DNA of 64,000 nucleotides from Lateolabrax maculatus (GCA_031216445.1 CM062213.1:7842501-7906500), one strand, 5' to 3'; positions 24,274-36,969 are shown, counted from the first letter of the stretch. Translations and numbers: made by a program. The notes: generated from the letters alone by a model not told the origin.

Positions 24274-25203
24274 GAGACCGGGAAGCCAAAACTACCAACC
24301 ACCCAGCTCACAGTGAACCAGCCCTGCCAGAGACCTCGACAACTCCCACAATGCATCTCTTCTGACCAATACGGAAGAGACGGTCGCTATGCTTTAGATT
24401 GAAGTTTAAATTTTTTTTGTAAAGGCTGGACCAGGCCCTAAGAAACAGAGGAGACGAGAGCGACGGGACTTTTTACTGTCATTTTCTCTTAGTCAGCCTA
24501 ATGTGACTGCCTTTATTGACCATAAATATTATACCTCTCTACTTTTTGTGTTTATAGGCCCCTTTAGGGGTTTAGTTTGTATTTAAGACTGACCAGATCC
24601 TTTGGCATAGTGGGCCACTTGACACTCAATGTAAAAAAGAGGGTCCCATGGCTGCTGCCCCTGAACATGAGCACTGTGTACACACACCCGGTCCGTAGGA
24701 TGAGTGTGGTTAGGTGACAGGACAAAGACGGTGCTGGCCCAGTTTGAGTATCAGAACACACGCCAGACTCTTCTCCAGAGACATGGAGTAGTGTTTGTAC
24801 AGTATGTGTACCACATCAACTCCTTCAGCTACATAGTAACTTACCGTGGTTGACACATGGTACATTCTTTTTGATGGACACTAAGACAAATACACATTTG
24901 CTGCTTTCTGTTTTCAATGTTCAGATTCTGATCGTGAAGTTAATTGTTTATTGGAGTGTATTCTCTTATTCCGTAGGTTGGTTTCCTCTTGTCCAGATCA
25001 GTTTTTATGTTACTCTGACTCACTAACAACAGCAAACGCGTTGATGAATTCAAGTTGAATTTAGTTCTTCAGCACAAGTCCACCCCGATGTCCGAACCCT
25101 CTTGTAGCAAGCCCTTTATAATTGTAAACAGAACTGACACAGCGTGGCCCCAAATGTTCTCTGATCCTGGGTGTATTTACTGAATTAATTCCCTGTTAGA
25201 CTC

Positions 25204-25209
<6 letters not shown>

Positions 25210-25269
<60 letters not shown>
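25210..25269. repeat. (GT)30 microsatellite in per3 3'UTR
   Basis: About 30 uninterrupted GT units, 0.94 kb after the per3 stop codon and before its likely polyadenylation signal. Confidence 0.95.
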
Positions 25270-25270
<1 letters not shown>

Positions 25271-25569
25271 CAGAGACAGGAATTGACGAACCCATTGTAG
25301 TTCTGTGAATGTTGTCACACTTTATCTCGTACTGGATTCAGATTGAGGTGAATCTTTGAATGTGTGTGTGCGCTGACAGATTGAGAGCTGCTTCCTTCGA
25401 TACAGTTGTCCAACAGTGCAAGACAGACCAGAGTTTTCTACCGTTTTTAGATCGAAAGTATATTACAGTACCATGTATTTTATAGAAAAAGTACACAAAA
25501 CAGACTTCACAAAGTGTATAAAAAGCCATTTGTCTTGAATTCAGGGACTGTTTGTGACACAAAGGAATG

Positions 25570-25575
25570 AATAAA
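25570..25575 (+). terminator. per3 polyadenylation signal
   Basis: AATAAA within GGAATGAATAAATG, 1.3 kb after the stop. It would give a 3'UTR of about 1.3 kb that includes the GT tract. Confidence 0.5.
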
Positions 25576-25589
25576 TGAACTATGACCTA

Positions 25590-27270
25590 ACTTTGGCGTG
25601 ACTGTTAAGTACAATACAATACTAGCCATGCTCATATCATGGATGAAGTTGTACAACTTATACACACATCAGTGCTACAGTACTAGTGGGCGCAAGCTTA
25701 ACATAAGGCATTAAAAAAAAAATAGACATCAGCAACAAAGTGTGTAGATACTTGACACTACAAGCAGGGCAGTAACTTCCAATGAGGGCGCCAAAGTCAT
25801 GTGTTTGTCATATTTTAATCTTTGGGGCCCTGATCAGGAGTTTACTTACTATAAAATCACATGGCTTATGACCATTTGTAAACTCAATATATACAAACAA
25901 AATAAACAAATGTTTTTAGGCAAAACAAACCACAAAAAAAAGGAATCTGTATTTTTCTACCAAAATTATTTTGCAGCTTTTAAATTAGAATAAAAAATAC
26001 AGACACAATTGTATTCATAGAAAGAAATATTAAAGAATTGAAGAAATGTCTAAATCGGTTGTGTTTGGGTGTTGGGACTCATGAGGTCATAACACAAACA
26101 GGCTCAGCTGCACCAAACTGGTTTATTCACTCCTACAGTGTAGTGCTCCTGCAGTATTGATAACAAATCCTTATAGTTCATGTAAATCTTTTATTGGATT
26201 AGCAGTACAGTACTACAGTAGTTACCTTGACGTGAAGCATCAACGAGCATGCCAAATGAAGATTAATGGCAAATTAGATAACTAAAAATAAAGCAGAGGG
26301 CACAACAGAAGTAAGCTTTTTAAGAGTTGGTAGTGAGCTTCACACTTAATCGTGCAAGTAGAAGAAATTTAAAATAGTTTGGGAACCACTGCGTTTATCA
26401 CAGCAGACATTTTGACTTGTCACAGTAGGGAAAACACAGGTTTTAATAGTCAAATGAATGATGGCTGAATTCCATTTAGCTGCTTCAGTTTCAGGGTCCT
26501 GCTACTGTTCACGCTGTCTCTCCTGAATCAGAGCCATTGTTAGTGTTACTAGTACCACCTGTGCATTTCCTAGTATGACAAGTCAAAATGTCTGCTGTGG
26601 AAAATGTCTATAACCAAACATTTCCGTATGTCCGTATTCAGTTAAGGAGTAATAACATTGTTTGATATTTACAAAGTAATTTCAGTACAAAGAGACAAGG
26701 TACCTCCTTGAACCAATCACGTTGGCATTAAACATAAAAATTTTGATACATGTAAAAAAGGAACATACCACAAAAAAATACAGTCTGAGCATCAACATTT
26801 TTTTTTTTTTTTTTTACATACACGGCTTCATTGGTCAGTTAGCGTACAGTTCACCACAGCCTACAGGAAGCAGTACATGCTGATAGTGTTTCAGTGGTGC
26901 TTCAGTCCAGTCAGTTAAGCTGAGATGGATATGTGAGTAAAACACAGAAGAACAAAGTGATAATGAAAACAACAATAAGTTTCTGACTGTTTTTTTTTTT
27001 TTTTTTACAAGGAACAATGATCAGAGCTGCAATAACTGATAATTCAAATTCAATCAATCACAACCGAGTCAACTTTATGCACACATCGCTTCTTTATTTA
27101 ACAGTCAAGGTTTGGTTAAGACTCCCCTCTGGGTGGCGCTATTGTGCCGTGCACAGTGGTCCAAGTCCAGTCTCTTTAGTTTGAACAAGTATGATGAAAG
27201 AAAACAAAATCAGTTTTTCTTTGTCTCTAATGCTGACAATTTGAAAACATGAGGCCTCAATGTGAGCTGT
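25590..27270. other. per3-mxra8 convergent intergenic region
   Basis: The 3' ends of per3 (+) and mxra8 (-) face each other here. The stretch holds AT-rich sequence, the MITE at 26399-26599 and two oligo-T tracts (about 26800-26815 and 26991-27006). No gene was seen. Confidence 0.6.
26399..26599. mobile_element. MITE, intact palindromic copy 3 (201 bp)
   Basis: Perfect 24-bp terminal inverted repeats at 26399-26422 (starts CACAGCAGACATTTTGAC) and 26576-26599 (ends GTCAAAATGTCTGCTGTG). Inner blocks continue the inverted similarity imperfectly (AAACACAGG against CCTGTGCATTT). It has no coding capacity. It is the best-preserved of three related copies in the window. Confidence 0.8.
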
Positions 27271-27271
27271 T

Positions 27272-27281
27272 TTTATTTATT
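27272..27281 (-). terminator. mxra8 polyadenylation signal candidates
   Basis: Two overlapping AATAAA on the minus strand (TTTATTTATT on +), about 145 bp after the mxra8 stop. Another minus-strand AATAAA at 27405-27410 is only about 11 bp past the stop and less likely to be used. Confidence 0.45.
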
Positions 27282-27420
27282 TTTTTTTACTGGTTTTCTG
27301 CATTTCACAACATTTACTCTCTTGCCGTCACTCCTGCCAGAACAGAAGGCAGTGTTAAGTTTGGAGCGCAGCCTCTGGACCAGCCAGTGACTCCAGTTTC
27401 ACTCTTTATTTGTCAATTCC

Positions 27421-27822
27421 TCACTTAGAAAATTTCTGCATCTCTGCAAGAAGCAACGACACATTGAGGTTAAGGAGAATGAAAGTGTGGAAATTCACGA
27501 CAGCTGACTTTGCACGTGTGTGCGTTACCTTCGTCGAGATCGATGACTTTAGGCTGAGTGTTCACGTGGACCTTCTCTTTCAGCAGGTTGTTCTTGTAGT
27601 CTGAAATCACACAGGAGAAAGTCAAAGTACAGACACAGTCGAGCCAAAAGAAACTATCAATTTACGCTCAACTCTTTCTTCCAACTCACCAAATCTTCTC
27701 TCCTCCCGGCTGCACACATTCACTTCAGCAACGTCCATCTCGAACTCTTCTGAGCTGCTGTGACTTCTGCTGGACCTGTCACAGGAAGAAAGAGACGTTT
27801 TGGTGCGTGTCTAAGGGTAAGA

Positions 27823-27861
<39 letters not shown>

Positions 27862-30800
27862 CTCGCTCACCTCATGGATGCCTGCGGATAAAACTCTGAA
27901 AACACAAGAAAAACTAGATGAGATTCAGAAATATAGAAATTGTAAATGTAAATCCCCTACAGTCAGACTGAGGCATCGCAGGCCAGACCTTTGGTTCTTC
28001 GCCTGCGTGTGATGAGGATGATGATGAGGATAATGAATGCCAGGAGCAGGAAGGAGGTGAGGACGTAGCCCAGCGGCAGGAGAAAGTGGTGTCGCTGGTC
28101 GGGCAGAATGACGTTGATGACTCGCGGTGATTCAGCCTTAGTGGTGTCTGAGTAGTACAGAGATCGCAACAGTCAGCATTTAGTCCCTCTGTTCTTCATC
28201 TTCTCTCTCACAAACAGACCAATGTGTCATCTTGAGGTTTACAAATGTAATAAACAAGTCCAGACCTTGCATAGCTCTCACTTGCGGCATCTCTCTCCCC
28301 TCACACACTTTCTGTGGCTTTGCAGATTTGCAGCACTTTAACTTAATAGCGTAAGACAAACAAAACTCTGTCCAAGGCTTTATTATGAGCAGTACTAAAC
28401 CTAAATTTGTGCATTTTTTTTTTTTTTTTTTTTTAATCTACTGTATAAATTTCCTTCCGAGAGGTTTTGAATTCTCTTTCACAGTCATGAATACACTTTT
28501 AGCCACACCAGCAGCGTGGCTGTAGAGATGGCAATGTTGGTCACCACCTTGGTCCAGACTGAAATATCTCCACATTCTCCACATCTCTCCTGTTATATGG
28601 ATTGCCATGAAATTTGGTGGAGATATTCATGGCGTCCAGAAGAGAAATCCTACTGACTTTGGTGACACTGCAGGCCAGAGTTTTCAATTATCCTGTGGAA
28701 TATCACATCTCCTCTGTGGATTGGTCCAGACGTTCATGGTTGCCTGATGATACATTTCTAATTACTATCCCCCAGCTTTTCCTGTACCGCCCCCATGAGG
28801 TTTATTCAGCAAACGCATCATTTAAAGAAGGAAAATATTATCTCTTTCAATGTGTGAATAAGAATCATATATCTGTTTTGTAACACTTCGACTGACTTTC
28901 ATAACCTCATTTTTGTAACCGGTTTGCTTTGGACGCTGAACACACTAAAGAACTGGACTTTTGAACTCCATTTCTGCTAAAATTAATCTTGTCTTTGCGC
29001 CCGGGGATGTGTGTTTGCAGTGGCACACTACATCTAATGCTAGGAGACTAACCTATGAGCTCAGCGGCAGAGATTTCTCTCCAAGCCCAACGAAAATCAT
29101 TTTCAGCCTGTGGTCTGTGCATGTGGCTGCATGTGTGTGCGCATTTGTTGTTACACGTGTGTGTGATGCCACGTAAGCTCTAACACCTTGCAAATTGTGT
29201 TCCTTTTCTTCTTTTTTTACATGCGATGACATTTCCTAGCTGTTAAAAAAAATGCTGAACACATTTCCAGGGCAGTGAGAAATAATTAGCCGGTGGGTGT
29301 TAGGTAATATGCGCGGTTCTGCAGAGTGTTGAGAGGCAGAGGAGGAGGGAAAGCCTGGTTTCATTTTTCCTCATTAAAAAAAGTGCAAGGCAAGAAGCAG
29401 CAGCGGACCTCAGACTCAACATATTTGAGCCAAAATGAGATCCAGACAGAAAGTCACGCTGTGATTTACTTTTCCTGGCAGTAAAACACAGAAAAGTGAG
29501 GAAAGGAAGAGGATTGAAGGAAGGACAGAGCGGGGTGGAACAGAGGAGGAGAGCCAAGGGAGAGGAAGGGGACGGTGAGATGTTTCTCCAGAGGCCTGCC
29601 TCGCAAAATGAAGCTAGAAAAGACCTTGCCCAGCGATCCCGAACACAAGCTTCCAGATCATACACAGCTGCAGTGTACATGAAAACAGCATGTTTGTTAA
29701 TGTTACAGATCCTCTAAACCTTTTATTTAGTTTTAAGCCCTTTTCTCCTGACTCGTACCCTGATGGGAACATATGTGTTGGTGTTTAGACTGGCTGCCCA
29801 GTCCTCTCCCTGCCCCAACTGCACTTGGAAATAACCCTGATGGGAGAGCGGGAGGGGTGACCTACATCTCTTCTTCCCTATTTTATCAACAGCCCCCGTC
29901 CTTCTCTCTCTCCTTCTGTATGTGTCTATAGTCTGTCTGTCCCCTTTGTGTTGCCAGCTGCCGTGCAGATGAAGCAAACTTCCTGTTCTTCCTCCATAAA
30001 CAAAAAGAAAGTTCTCTTCGCTTTACAAGGAAAGGCAAAAAGAAGGTGAGAAAAGCCGAGAAAAAGGGCGAGTCAAAGGAATGGGATGATTATAAATTAA
30101 ACAATTATGAAATAAACAAACCGGAGCATGTGGGATCCTCAAAGGCTGGGAAAAAAACAGAAGGAAGGCGGGACAGAAGGAAGACGAAGGTGGGGTGAAG
30201 AATGTCTCCAGAATGTCAGGAGAGAGCCAAAGTCAACAGGGCAGCAGACAGTCAGAGAGGGCAAAACGAGAGCAGATCAGAAGACAAAATACTGCAGTGG
30301 GCTTCTAATGTCTGAGAGCACAGAGATAGAAGCTGGGCAAACTCACTCCTGCTTTGGAGATAAAACAGTAACGCATCTTGTCACTGACTAGTGAAATTCC
30401 CATGGTGCAACCCTACTGTATTATTACAGCTCGGGGAGGGAAGGATTAATTGTGTGGGCAGAGCTGGACTTCAGTCCGAAGACTGTATCCGAGAGATTCC
30501 ACTGAAATGAGATCGGAACTTGGCACGCTCTTTCTCACACACACCCACACACACACACACATACACATACACAGAGATGGACTTGGCCACAGGCATTTCT
30601 CCTTTCTAAACCTCTCTCAATGATTTTCCCACATTGATACATCTGCCATTATCGGCTTTGCTTCAGTTACCTATTGGAAACGCAGACACATGCACCAGAA
30701 ACTCTCTCATTCTCCAAGAATTTGAGGTAGGCAGCTGGCATGCCAACATGCCAGTCCTCTCCTCTTCCTCTCTTTTCTTTTCCTCTTTCTAATATGCAGT

Positions 30801-31478
30801 CAGAGAAAGGATTTGTTAGGCAGGTCAAAGCACTGAGAAATGTGAACCAAACTTTTGAGAGAGGAGAAACGGAGAGGAACGAGCAAAAAATGAACTGGAT
30901 GTTGTGTCTGAAGACAAAAACAGACCCCGAAAGCACAACATATACAACTACAAACACACCAAAAGTGTGTGGAGCCGTGCCATAACGATGAAGAAGTGGA
31001 GGGCGGCGGGTTGAGAAGAAGGTGAAAGGCGATGAGGGCGAGGTTTGGAGGACTGGGTTGCGAGGGGGTGCGTGTGTGGTTTGAGGGGTCTGGCCTCAGA
31101 CGAGCTGACAGTGCAAGAAACTCTTCTCGTGAAACAAACAGAAAACTTCAGAAATATGGTCGCGTCCCCCCCGCCCCCCCCCCCCGCCCCTCTCATCTCT
31201 TCTTCCTCTGCTGTTACTTAGCTCTTTGGAGAGTCTGAGGCACAGACCAAACAGGGTGAGGATGAATGAGGACAAAATGAAAAGGCACAGAGGGGGAAGA
31301 GTGAAGGGAAGAACAGATGTGCGTGTGGAGTTTTTTTTCTCCTAATTGTACACATGATAGTTCAAATCCACTAAGCCATAAAACATCCTCTCTGCTAAGG
31401 CATTCACACTGACATATGACTAGAGCAGGAAGGGAGATTGTGTGTGTGTGTGTGTGTGTATGTGTGTTTGTGGATGTA

Positions 31479-31509
<31 letters not shown>

Positions 31510-32767
31510 CACCTTTGTCTTCACTGGGCAGTGCTTTGGCTGGCAGGGTGGTCTGAATCACTGGTGCTTCCACTGTGACCTGAAACTCTCTTCTCTCATG
31601 TAGACCACAGTAGTGATGGTGGAGGTGGCAGGAATACATCCCCTGGTCTGTGGGCTGTGTGGTGAGTGCAGACAGTCAAACACACACATGCGTTATTACT
31701 GCGTGTGCCTTCAGATGAAAAAAAACCACATTCAAGACCGCGAGAACGGATTGATCTTAATGTGCATGCTAACACAGGACAGCAACTAAATCCAAGTTAT
31801 TAAAGGTTTCTGGTGCTGTTAAATATTTGTTTGCATCAGTATTAGTGATTTTAAACATTTTTAATTGAAAAATCACTACAAAAGACAAAAGTTTGACCTA
31901 TTGATAAACATATTACATGTTCACATTCATATAGCTTTTCATGCACTTCATCAGCCTGAAGACGTTTTACTCGGTAATGGAGTAAAACAAGTCTATTATT
32001 ATTCTCTTGAGAAACATACAAATGTGCAAATTAATTGAGTTAGATATCTATAGATATCTATATTTTGTCCAAAAATACCACTCTTGTGTAGAAGTAATAC
32101 TTATTTGGGATCATGGGATCATTTGAAAAAATGATACACCAGAAAACTTTAAATTATCTATCTATAGATTTTGTGTTATGTAAGAGGATAACACATTATG
32201 TAAGAGCTAATTTATGTTTAAATAATGTTTAAACATAAAACAGGAACAAAATTGGTCTGACGGTCAGCTGAGTGTTGCCTGTAGCTGACTGGAAAACTGG
32301 CCCCGTTCCACAGTGGGGTCGTTAAGCCCCGGATTTAACCCAAATGTTCTGATTTATCAAAAAACACAAGGACCCCTTAAGATTCCTAAAATATGACTTA
32401 AGTTTTCTCTGCTTGCTTTTACTACAAATGGCACAGATCTGGACTGGTAGGAAGTACTTTAGGACAGATCTTGTATTGTTTGTTAAGTCACTGTGGTTTT
32501 TTAAGAATGGAGTGATTGCTCAACTTACTGTGGCTGCCAACCTCATTTTCCCAACAGAGCAATAATGTTTGACTTGACATAGCTGCACTACTAACGAAAG
32601 CTCCACATGTTCTGCAAACACATGTTTGCAAACACATTTTTTTGGGAACACACATTTAGAGTAAAGGTGACCCCAGTGGGGAGTGTAGCTCTTGCCATAG
32701 CAGTATATATTTTACTATGTGTACTAAAACTATGGCTCCTGTGGTGTTTTCTGTTAAGTTACTCTCC

Positions 32768-32820
<53 letters not shown>

Positions 32821-35800
32821 GCAGATCAGATATGGCAAGTGAGAAGTCTCCCTCTGAGAAGGCTTGGTTGCTGATGTTCATCTTCTTCTGGAGGAAGAGC
32901 GGTCCGTAGCTACGCTGCTCCCCCGAGGCGTACAGGTCCACCAGCCGGTCAGCGCGATCGTGGCGGACCCCTGCCGACTGACGGTCCCAGTGGACCACCT
33001 GGACGCCACCGAGGTAAGGAAGGAGTCACATTTTTCTGGTCAATATCACCTAATCCCTTTAAATTAAAAGTAAATCTGACCTGAGACTGATCGTCCGAAG
33101 AAAAACCTGCAAACAAGCTCATGCACTCCACACACCTGCTGGTCCTCCTCCTCGTTGCTCCAGTCTGTCCACACATTCCGGCGGTTGATGCACGGCAGCA
33201 CCACGGTACTGCCGAGCAGCACCACATACACCGCCTTTTGCCCGTCCCAGTAGCGCTGCTCTTTACGACCTTTAAGGTAAATGTGCAAAAAAAGACAAAC
33301 TTTTTTTTACAAACGCTTTAAAGTTGCCATGTGTGTGAGGATGCTGATGGTTGGTACATACGTGATTTAGTGATGTTGAGCTGCACTCTGACGGTCTCGT
33401 ACAGGTGGCAGTAGAGATGGTGGAGGTTGCAAGAGTACAGGCCTCTGTCATTCATCGTCACGTCTGTCATCACATGCAGAAACAAAAACAGCATGCCATA
33501 CATTTTCATCCTGTATTTTAGGCAGTGTTGGGTTTCAGTTCAATTCACTTTGGTACAAAGTATGAAAATCAGTTTGCAGAAACTTTCAACTTTTGAGGTG
33601 ACTACATGGCAGAAAACAGTATTTCACCTTTATCAGTTTATTTGTTAAAAATACACATTTTTATTTAAAAAAATCCTTCTTATTGGTGCAGTCAGGTGCT
33701 TGTGATGCTCTGACTGCTCAGATATAATTTCCATTTTCTGAGTTCAGCGGTCGGAAAATCAAAATCAAAAAATTGCAGATGATCAACAAGTAGGCACAGA
33801 TGTTAAGAAAATAATCTTTATCATCTGAATTATTGAATCAAAACTTGTGAATGTTGGAGATTCCCACAAGCACTTGAATGCACCAACAAGACAGCAGTTT
33901 TCCCAGATGTTTCACGACAGAGGAGGGCCACCTCGTCTAAAACAAAAGACCACCTCTGTTGACTGCATAAAAATAACACACTTTTATGAAATATAAGATT
34001 TAAAGATGACTATTATGGAGGCTGTCTGACTAAAATGATCATGAGGTGGGATGCATTAAGATCTGGCTGCTGAAACTTTTCCTTGGGGAAACCCTAAACG
34101 GACATCTTTTCAGCTGTGTTACTGTGACTGATGGATAACTTGTCACAAGCTAATTTTATCTCATTGGTATGAACAGAAAAGTGATGGTTGGCTGGCTGGT
34201 GGGTCAATAAATGGATCCTAAGTTAATTGCATGGCTTGAAAATGGCTGACAAGTATAAGAGATCAGTTTTGAAAATAACAGGAAAGCAAATCTGTAATGA
34301 ATCAGACGGTCAAAGGCTGTGAGTGTAACCTTTGATGACCAGGGAGAAGTTTCCATCCCGGAAGGCTTTTGGGCTGAGGCCGACCCTGCCCAGGTTGTAG
34401 GAGTTATAGATCCTCTGGTCCCCCGCAGAGAACATGTCCATCACCCTCTCCATGGCGTAGTCTGGATGGGCCCGGTACAGGTCCCAGTGGACCACCCTCT
34501 GTCTGTCCCGCACGCTGTCCCTGGTCCACACCATGCGGCCGCTCACACACTGCAGCACCACCCTCGACCCGGCGGGGGCGCTCACATTATACCCCGCCAC
34601 CACCACACTGCTGCTGCTGTCGGACTGACCAGACACTGAGGGACAGAGAGGGTGGAGAGCGTACACACTGAGACATTCAGGGTTGACTGAGTCCCTCAAT
34701 AGAAATGTGTTGATATGAATTACAACTGTACACACACACACACACACTCACACACACACAAAGAGAAACATACCTGCAGTGAAGAGGCAGGCCACAGGGA
34801 CTGAAATAGAAACAGTAGGAAAAGTGAACAGGATAATCACTTAAACAGAGCCTGTCAGACTGCCACTGTATGCTGTGTTAAAATAAAGTCTAACTCCTGT
34901 TGGGAAGAAAGCTCTTTAATTTCAGATTAAACTACAACTGAAGTGGGTTCAATTGACACAATTATTCAAGTAGCAAATGAAATCAATCAGGTTACTTCAG
35001 CAAACGCAATATGCCTAACTGAAAACAATAGTGGAAAGTCAACTCTTTGACTAATATTCATAATGTGCAGTTAAGTGAATGACTGTCTTGATGCTTTGGA
35101 CACTGAGTCAGTGAAGCTCATCCGACAGGAATGTGTCTGTGTGCGAGTGGGAAGCATCGAGTCTGGCTTTAATATTCTTCTGAAAATATTCAGATCAATA
35201 ATTTATGTCTCTTACATATCAGAAAACTGACACAAAAATAAGATAGGTAACTTCAAAGTCTCAAAATATGAAGCTTAATATTTTCAAAATAAGGAAAATA
35301 CTGGAGAGTTAAGAGTTACATTTTAATTTAATTTACCCGAGTACTGGTGCAGAGTTTGGCCTTAATAGGCTACTGTTTTACCCCTCAGATACACAACATG
35401 GGTGTTAATTTTCAATATTATTTGAAAGCCTGCATAGCTGAATGTTTCTTTGTAATGTCTTTTTAACAAAATTACGTCATCACCCAGGATTTTTAAGAAA
35501 TAATTATTTTGTTTATATTATTAGTCATTCTTAATCATTATACATTTTTTTCTGTCTTACCATGTAGAGAAAAAACACCTGTAGACAGGATGAAAGTCAA
35601 CAGAATATTTTGTTTTTCTTAAGATGGACTAAACATTATCTTACTTTATTGTTTTTGCAGCAATTCTGACTATACAAAAAAAACAATTGATACCTGATTA
35701 ATTTGGGACTTGCATCACTACATCACATCACATAACTGTCATGAACAATAATAATTTAAAAAACCTCTGAACTTCAAAGTGTCAACATCCACCTGCACTT

Positions 35801-36670
35801 CTTTGCACTTTCTGTCAGTGCATTCACTCAGAACAAACTACCACAGTTTGTTTGTGGCTCCTTGGCACCGTGGGCCATCTCCTCACCTCCCTTTTGCATG
35901 TGTAGGTGCGCACCATCTGATCCAAATCCTCCTTTTGTTCTGTTGTCATTTTGGATTATTTCTAACTTTTTCTTCACTCTATCAACCACCACTTTGTCAT
36001 CATGCAGCTGCGCAGGAGGACGACAGACTCTCCCTTCTTTGGCACGTAACTGACCACAGCCATGTTTTGCTGAATCCATATTCAGAGCTATACACCTCCA
36101 CAGACTGGGATGGTATCAGTGTCTGGCTTGTTCTAAGGAAAGGTCCCCACAATGGTCTGAGGTGAAAAGTACAATAAAACTCCCATGTGTCACAAGAGTT
36201 ATGATAAGGCAGACTTTGCCCTTGATGGTGGTCCACAATAAAATATGTCCCTAATTGCAAATGTGTAAACAAATCCTATCCCATTAAATTCCATTAAGAA
36301 TACATACAGGCTTACATATATTTTTGACCCTGGTTGTGCATTTTTGCATGGGGTGGTGATACAAAAAAATATTTTTAATGCAAAATAACATTGTAAAACA
36401 ACAGTGTTTGTGACGAATAAGTTGAGGAATTCATTAAATACTGAGTAATATAATGCATTACCTGCAAAGATATAATAGAAAACCATTGCTCTGGCCACTT
36501 ATGACCCATGTTGTGCATCAGAGGGTCAAATAATAATGCTGCTCAGTTATGCAGGCCTATGCCTACCGTGCACCTGAGATAATGTAAAACAATGCTGCTC
36601 TAACTCCAGCCTACTTACTGTGGATCAAGAGGAGAGCTTGGAAAATGATGTCCTCCCTCTCGGTCTTCAT
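27421..36670 (-). CDS. mxra8: matrix remodeling-associated protein 8 (MXRA8/limitrin)
   Basis: There are 12 coding exons in transcript order: 36670-36619, 34800-34774, 34635-34330, 33463-33362, 33269-33136, 32998-32819, 31654-31513, 28147-27989, 27895-27871, 27775-27690, 27600-27529 and 27443-27421. They give 435 aa (the mammalian protein is about 440). A signal peptide spans the first three exons. Two V-type Ig domains follow (about 35-165 and 170-300), each with the family signature of a VVHWD motif and CHLHHHYC- or CNLHHLYC-type C-terminal strands. One membrane span lies at about 337-360, followed by RRRR and a 70-residue tail ending IDLDEEMQKFSK. NVS, NFS, NIT and NIS sequons lie in the ectodomain. 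Family knowledge: a cell-surface adhesion molecule interacting with integrin alphaV-beta3, also reported in mammals as an entry receptor for arthritogenic alphaviruses. Whether the fish protein does this is unknown. Confidence 0.92.
27825..27860. repeat. (GT)18 microsatellite beside mxra8 donor
   Basis: On the mxra8 strand this is a CA tract starting about 10 bp after the 5' splice site of exon 27895-27871. Confidence 0.93.
28497..28805 (-). repeat. fish interspersed repeat, related to 46266-46690
   Basis: Read on the minus strand it contains GGATTGCCATGAAA-related blocks, ATATTTCAGTCTGGACC, GGTGGTGACCAAC and GCCATCTCTACAGCCACGC. The same ordered blocks occur on the plus strand in sort1 intron 1. 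A common percomorph repeat of uncertain class. Confidence 0.6.
31439..31510. repeat. (GT)n microsatellite beside mxra8 donor
   Basis: Interrupted GT tract. On the mxra8 strand the 5' splice site of exon 31654-31513 reads GTGACACACACAC, so the tract starts 4 bp into the intron. Confidence 0.92.
32771..32818. repeat. (CA)24 microsatellite forming an mxra8 donor
   Basis: On the mxra8 strand exon 32998-32819 ends CTGCAG and the intron is (GT)24 from its first base, so the microsatellite itself supplies the donor dinucleotide. Confidence 0.93.
33464..34329 (-). other. mxra8 intron 3
   Basis: AT-rich intron that splits the first Ig domain. No element or gene recognised. Confidence 0.6.
34733..34759. 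repeat. (CA)n microsatellite beside mxra8 donor
   Basis: Lies about 14 bp downstream of the 5' splice site of the 27-nt exon (minus strand). Confidence 0.85.
34801..36618 (-). other. mxra8 intron 1 (1.8 kb)
   Basis: AT-rich. The stretch 35780-36500 holds moderately long open frames on both strands and AATAAA-like hexamers. It could be a decayed element, but I recognise no domain. Confidence 0.5.
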
Positions 36671-36765
36671 GCTGACAAAGTTAATAATAACACGGAGGCT
36701 TGTCACGGCCGTACACCTGGCAGACGGACCTGGGGGCAAGAAAACACGGACTGTGTATCCATCCG

Positions 36766-36789
36766 CAGCAGCAGCAGCAGCAGCAGCAG
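36766..36789. repeat. (CAG)8 trinucleotide repeat, mxra8 5' leader
   Basis: Eight CAG units on +, which is CTG on the mxra8 strand, about 100 bp upstream of the mxra8 ATG and probably in its 5'UTR or core promoter. Confidence 0.9.
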
Positions 36790-36969
36790 GACCTGCTTTG
36801 GTCAGATTGGAGAGTTTGAAGAAGAACCAGGCAGCACAGAACCAAAACGGGACCGAACTGAGCTGATCCCTCCCGGGAAATGAAACCCGACACCACCGGC
36901 CTGCATCAACATCCCCCCTCCTCACAAAACTCACAGTTTCACTTATAACAGGAACACAACACAGCACAT

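Larger units (their letters stand above)
28148..31512 (-). other. mxra8 intron 7 (3.4 kb)
   Basis: Largest mxra8 intron, between the second Ig domain and the membrane exon. It contains the interspersed repeat at 28497-28805, purine-rich low-complexity DNA (29480-30280), a C/G run near 31168-31190 and the microsatellite at 31439-31510. Open frames here show no family signature. Confidence 0.7.

Noticed and set aside
29300..29977. Frames of up to 126 codons in mxra8 intron 7
   Set aside because: Low-complexity purine-rich DNA; composition bias explains the open frames.
34330..34624. Acceptor GGTCAG at 34625 for the first mxra8 Ig exon
   Set aside because: Phase does not fit the upstream 52-nt and 27-nt exons. 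The acceptor CCCTCAG (exon from 34635) restores a continuous leader.
35779..36498. Open frames on both strands in mxra8 intron 1, considered as a gene or transposase relic
   Set aside because: No domain recognised in any frame and no consistent exon structure. Left as possible decayed repeat.
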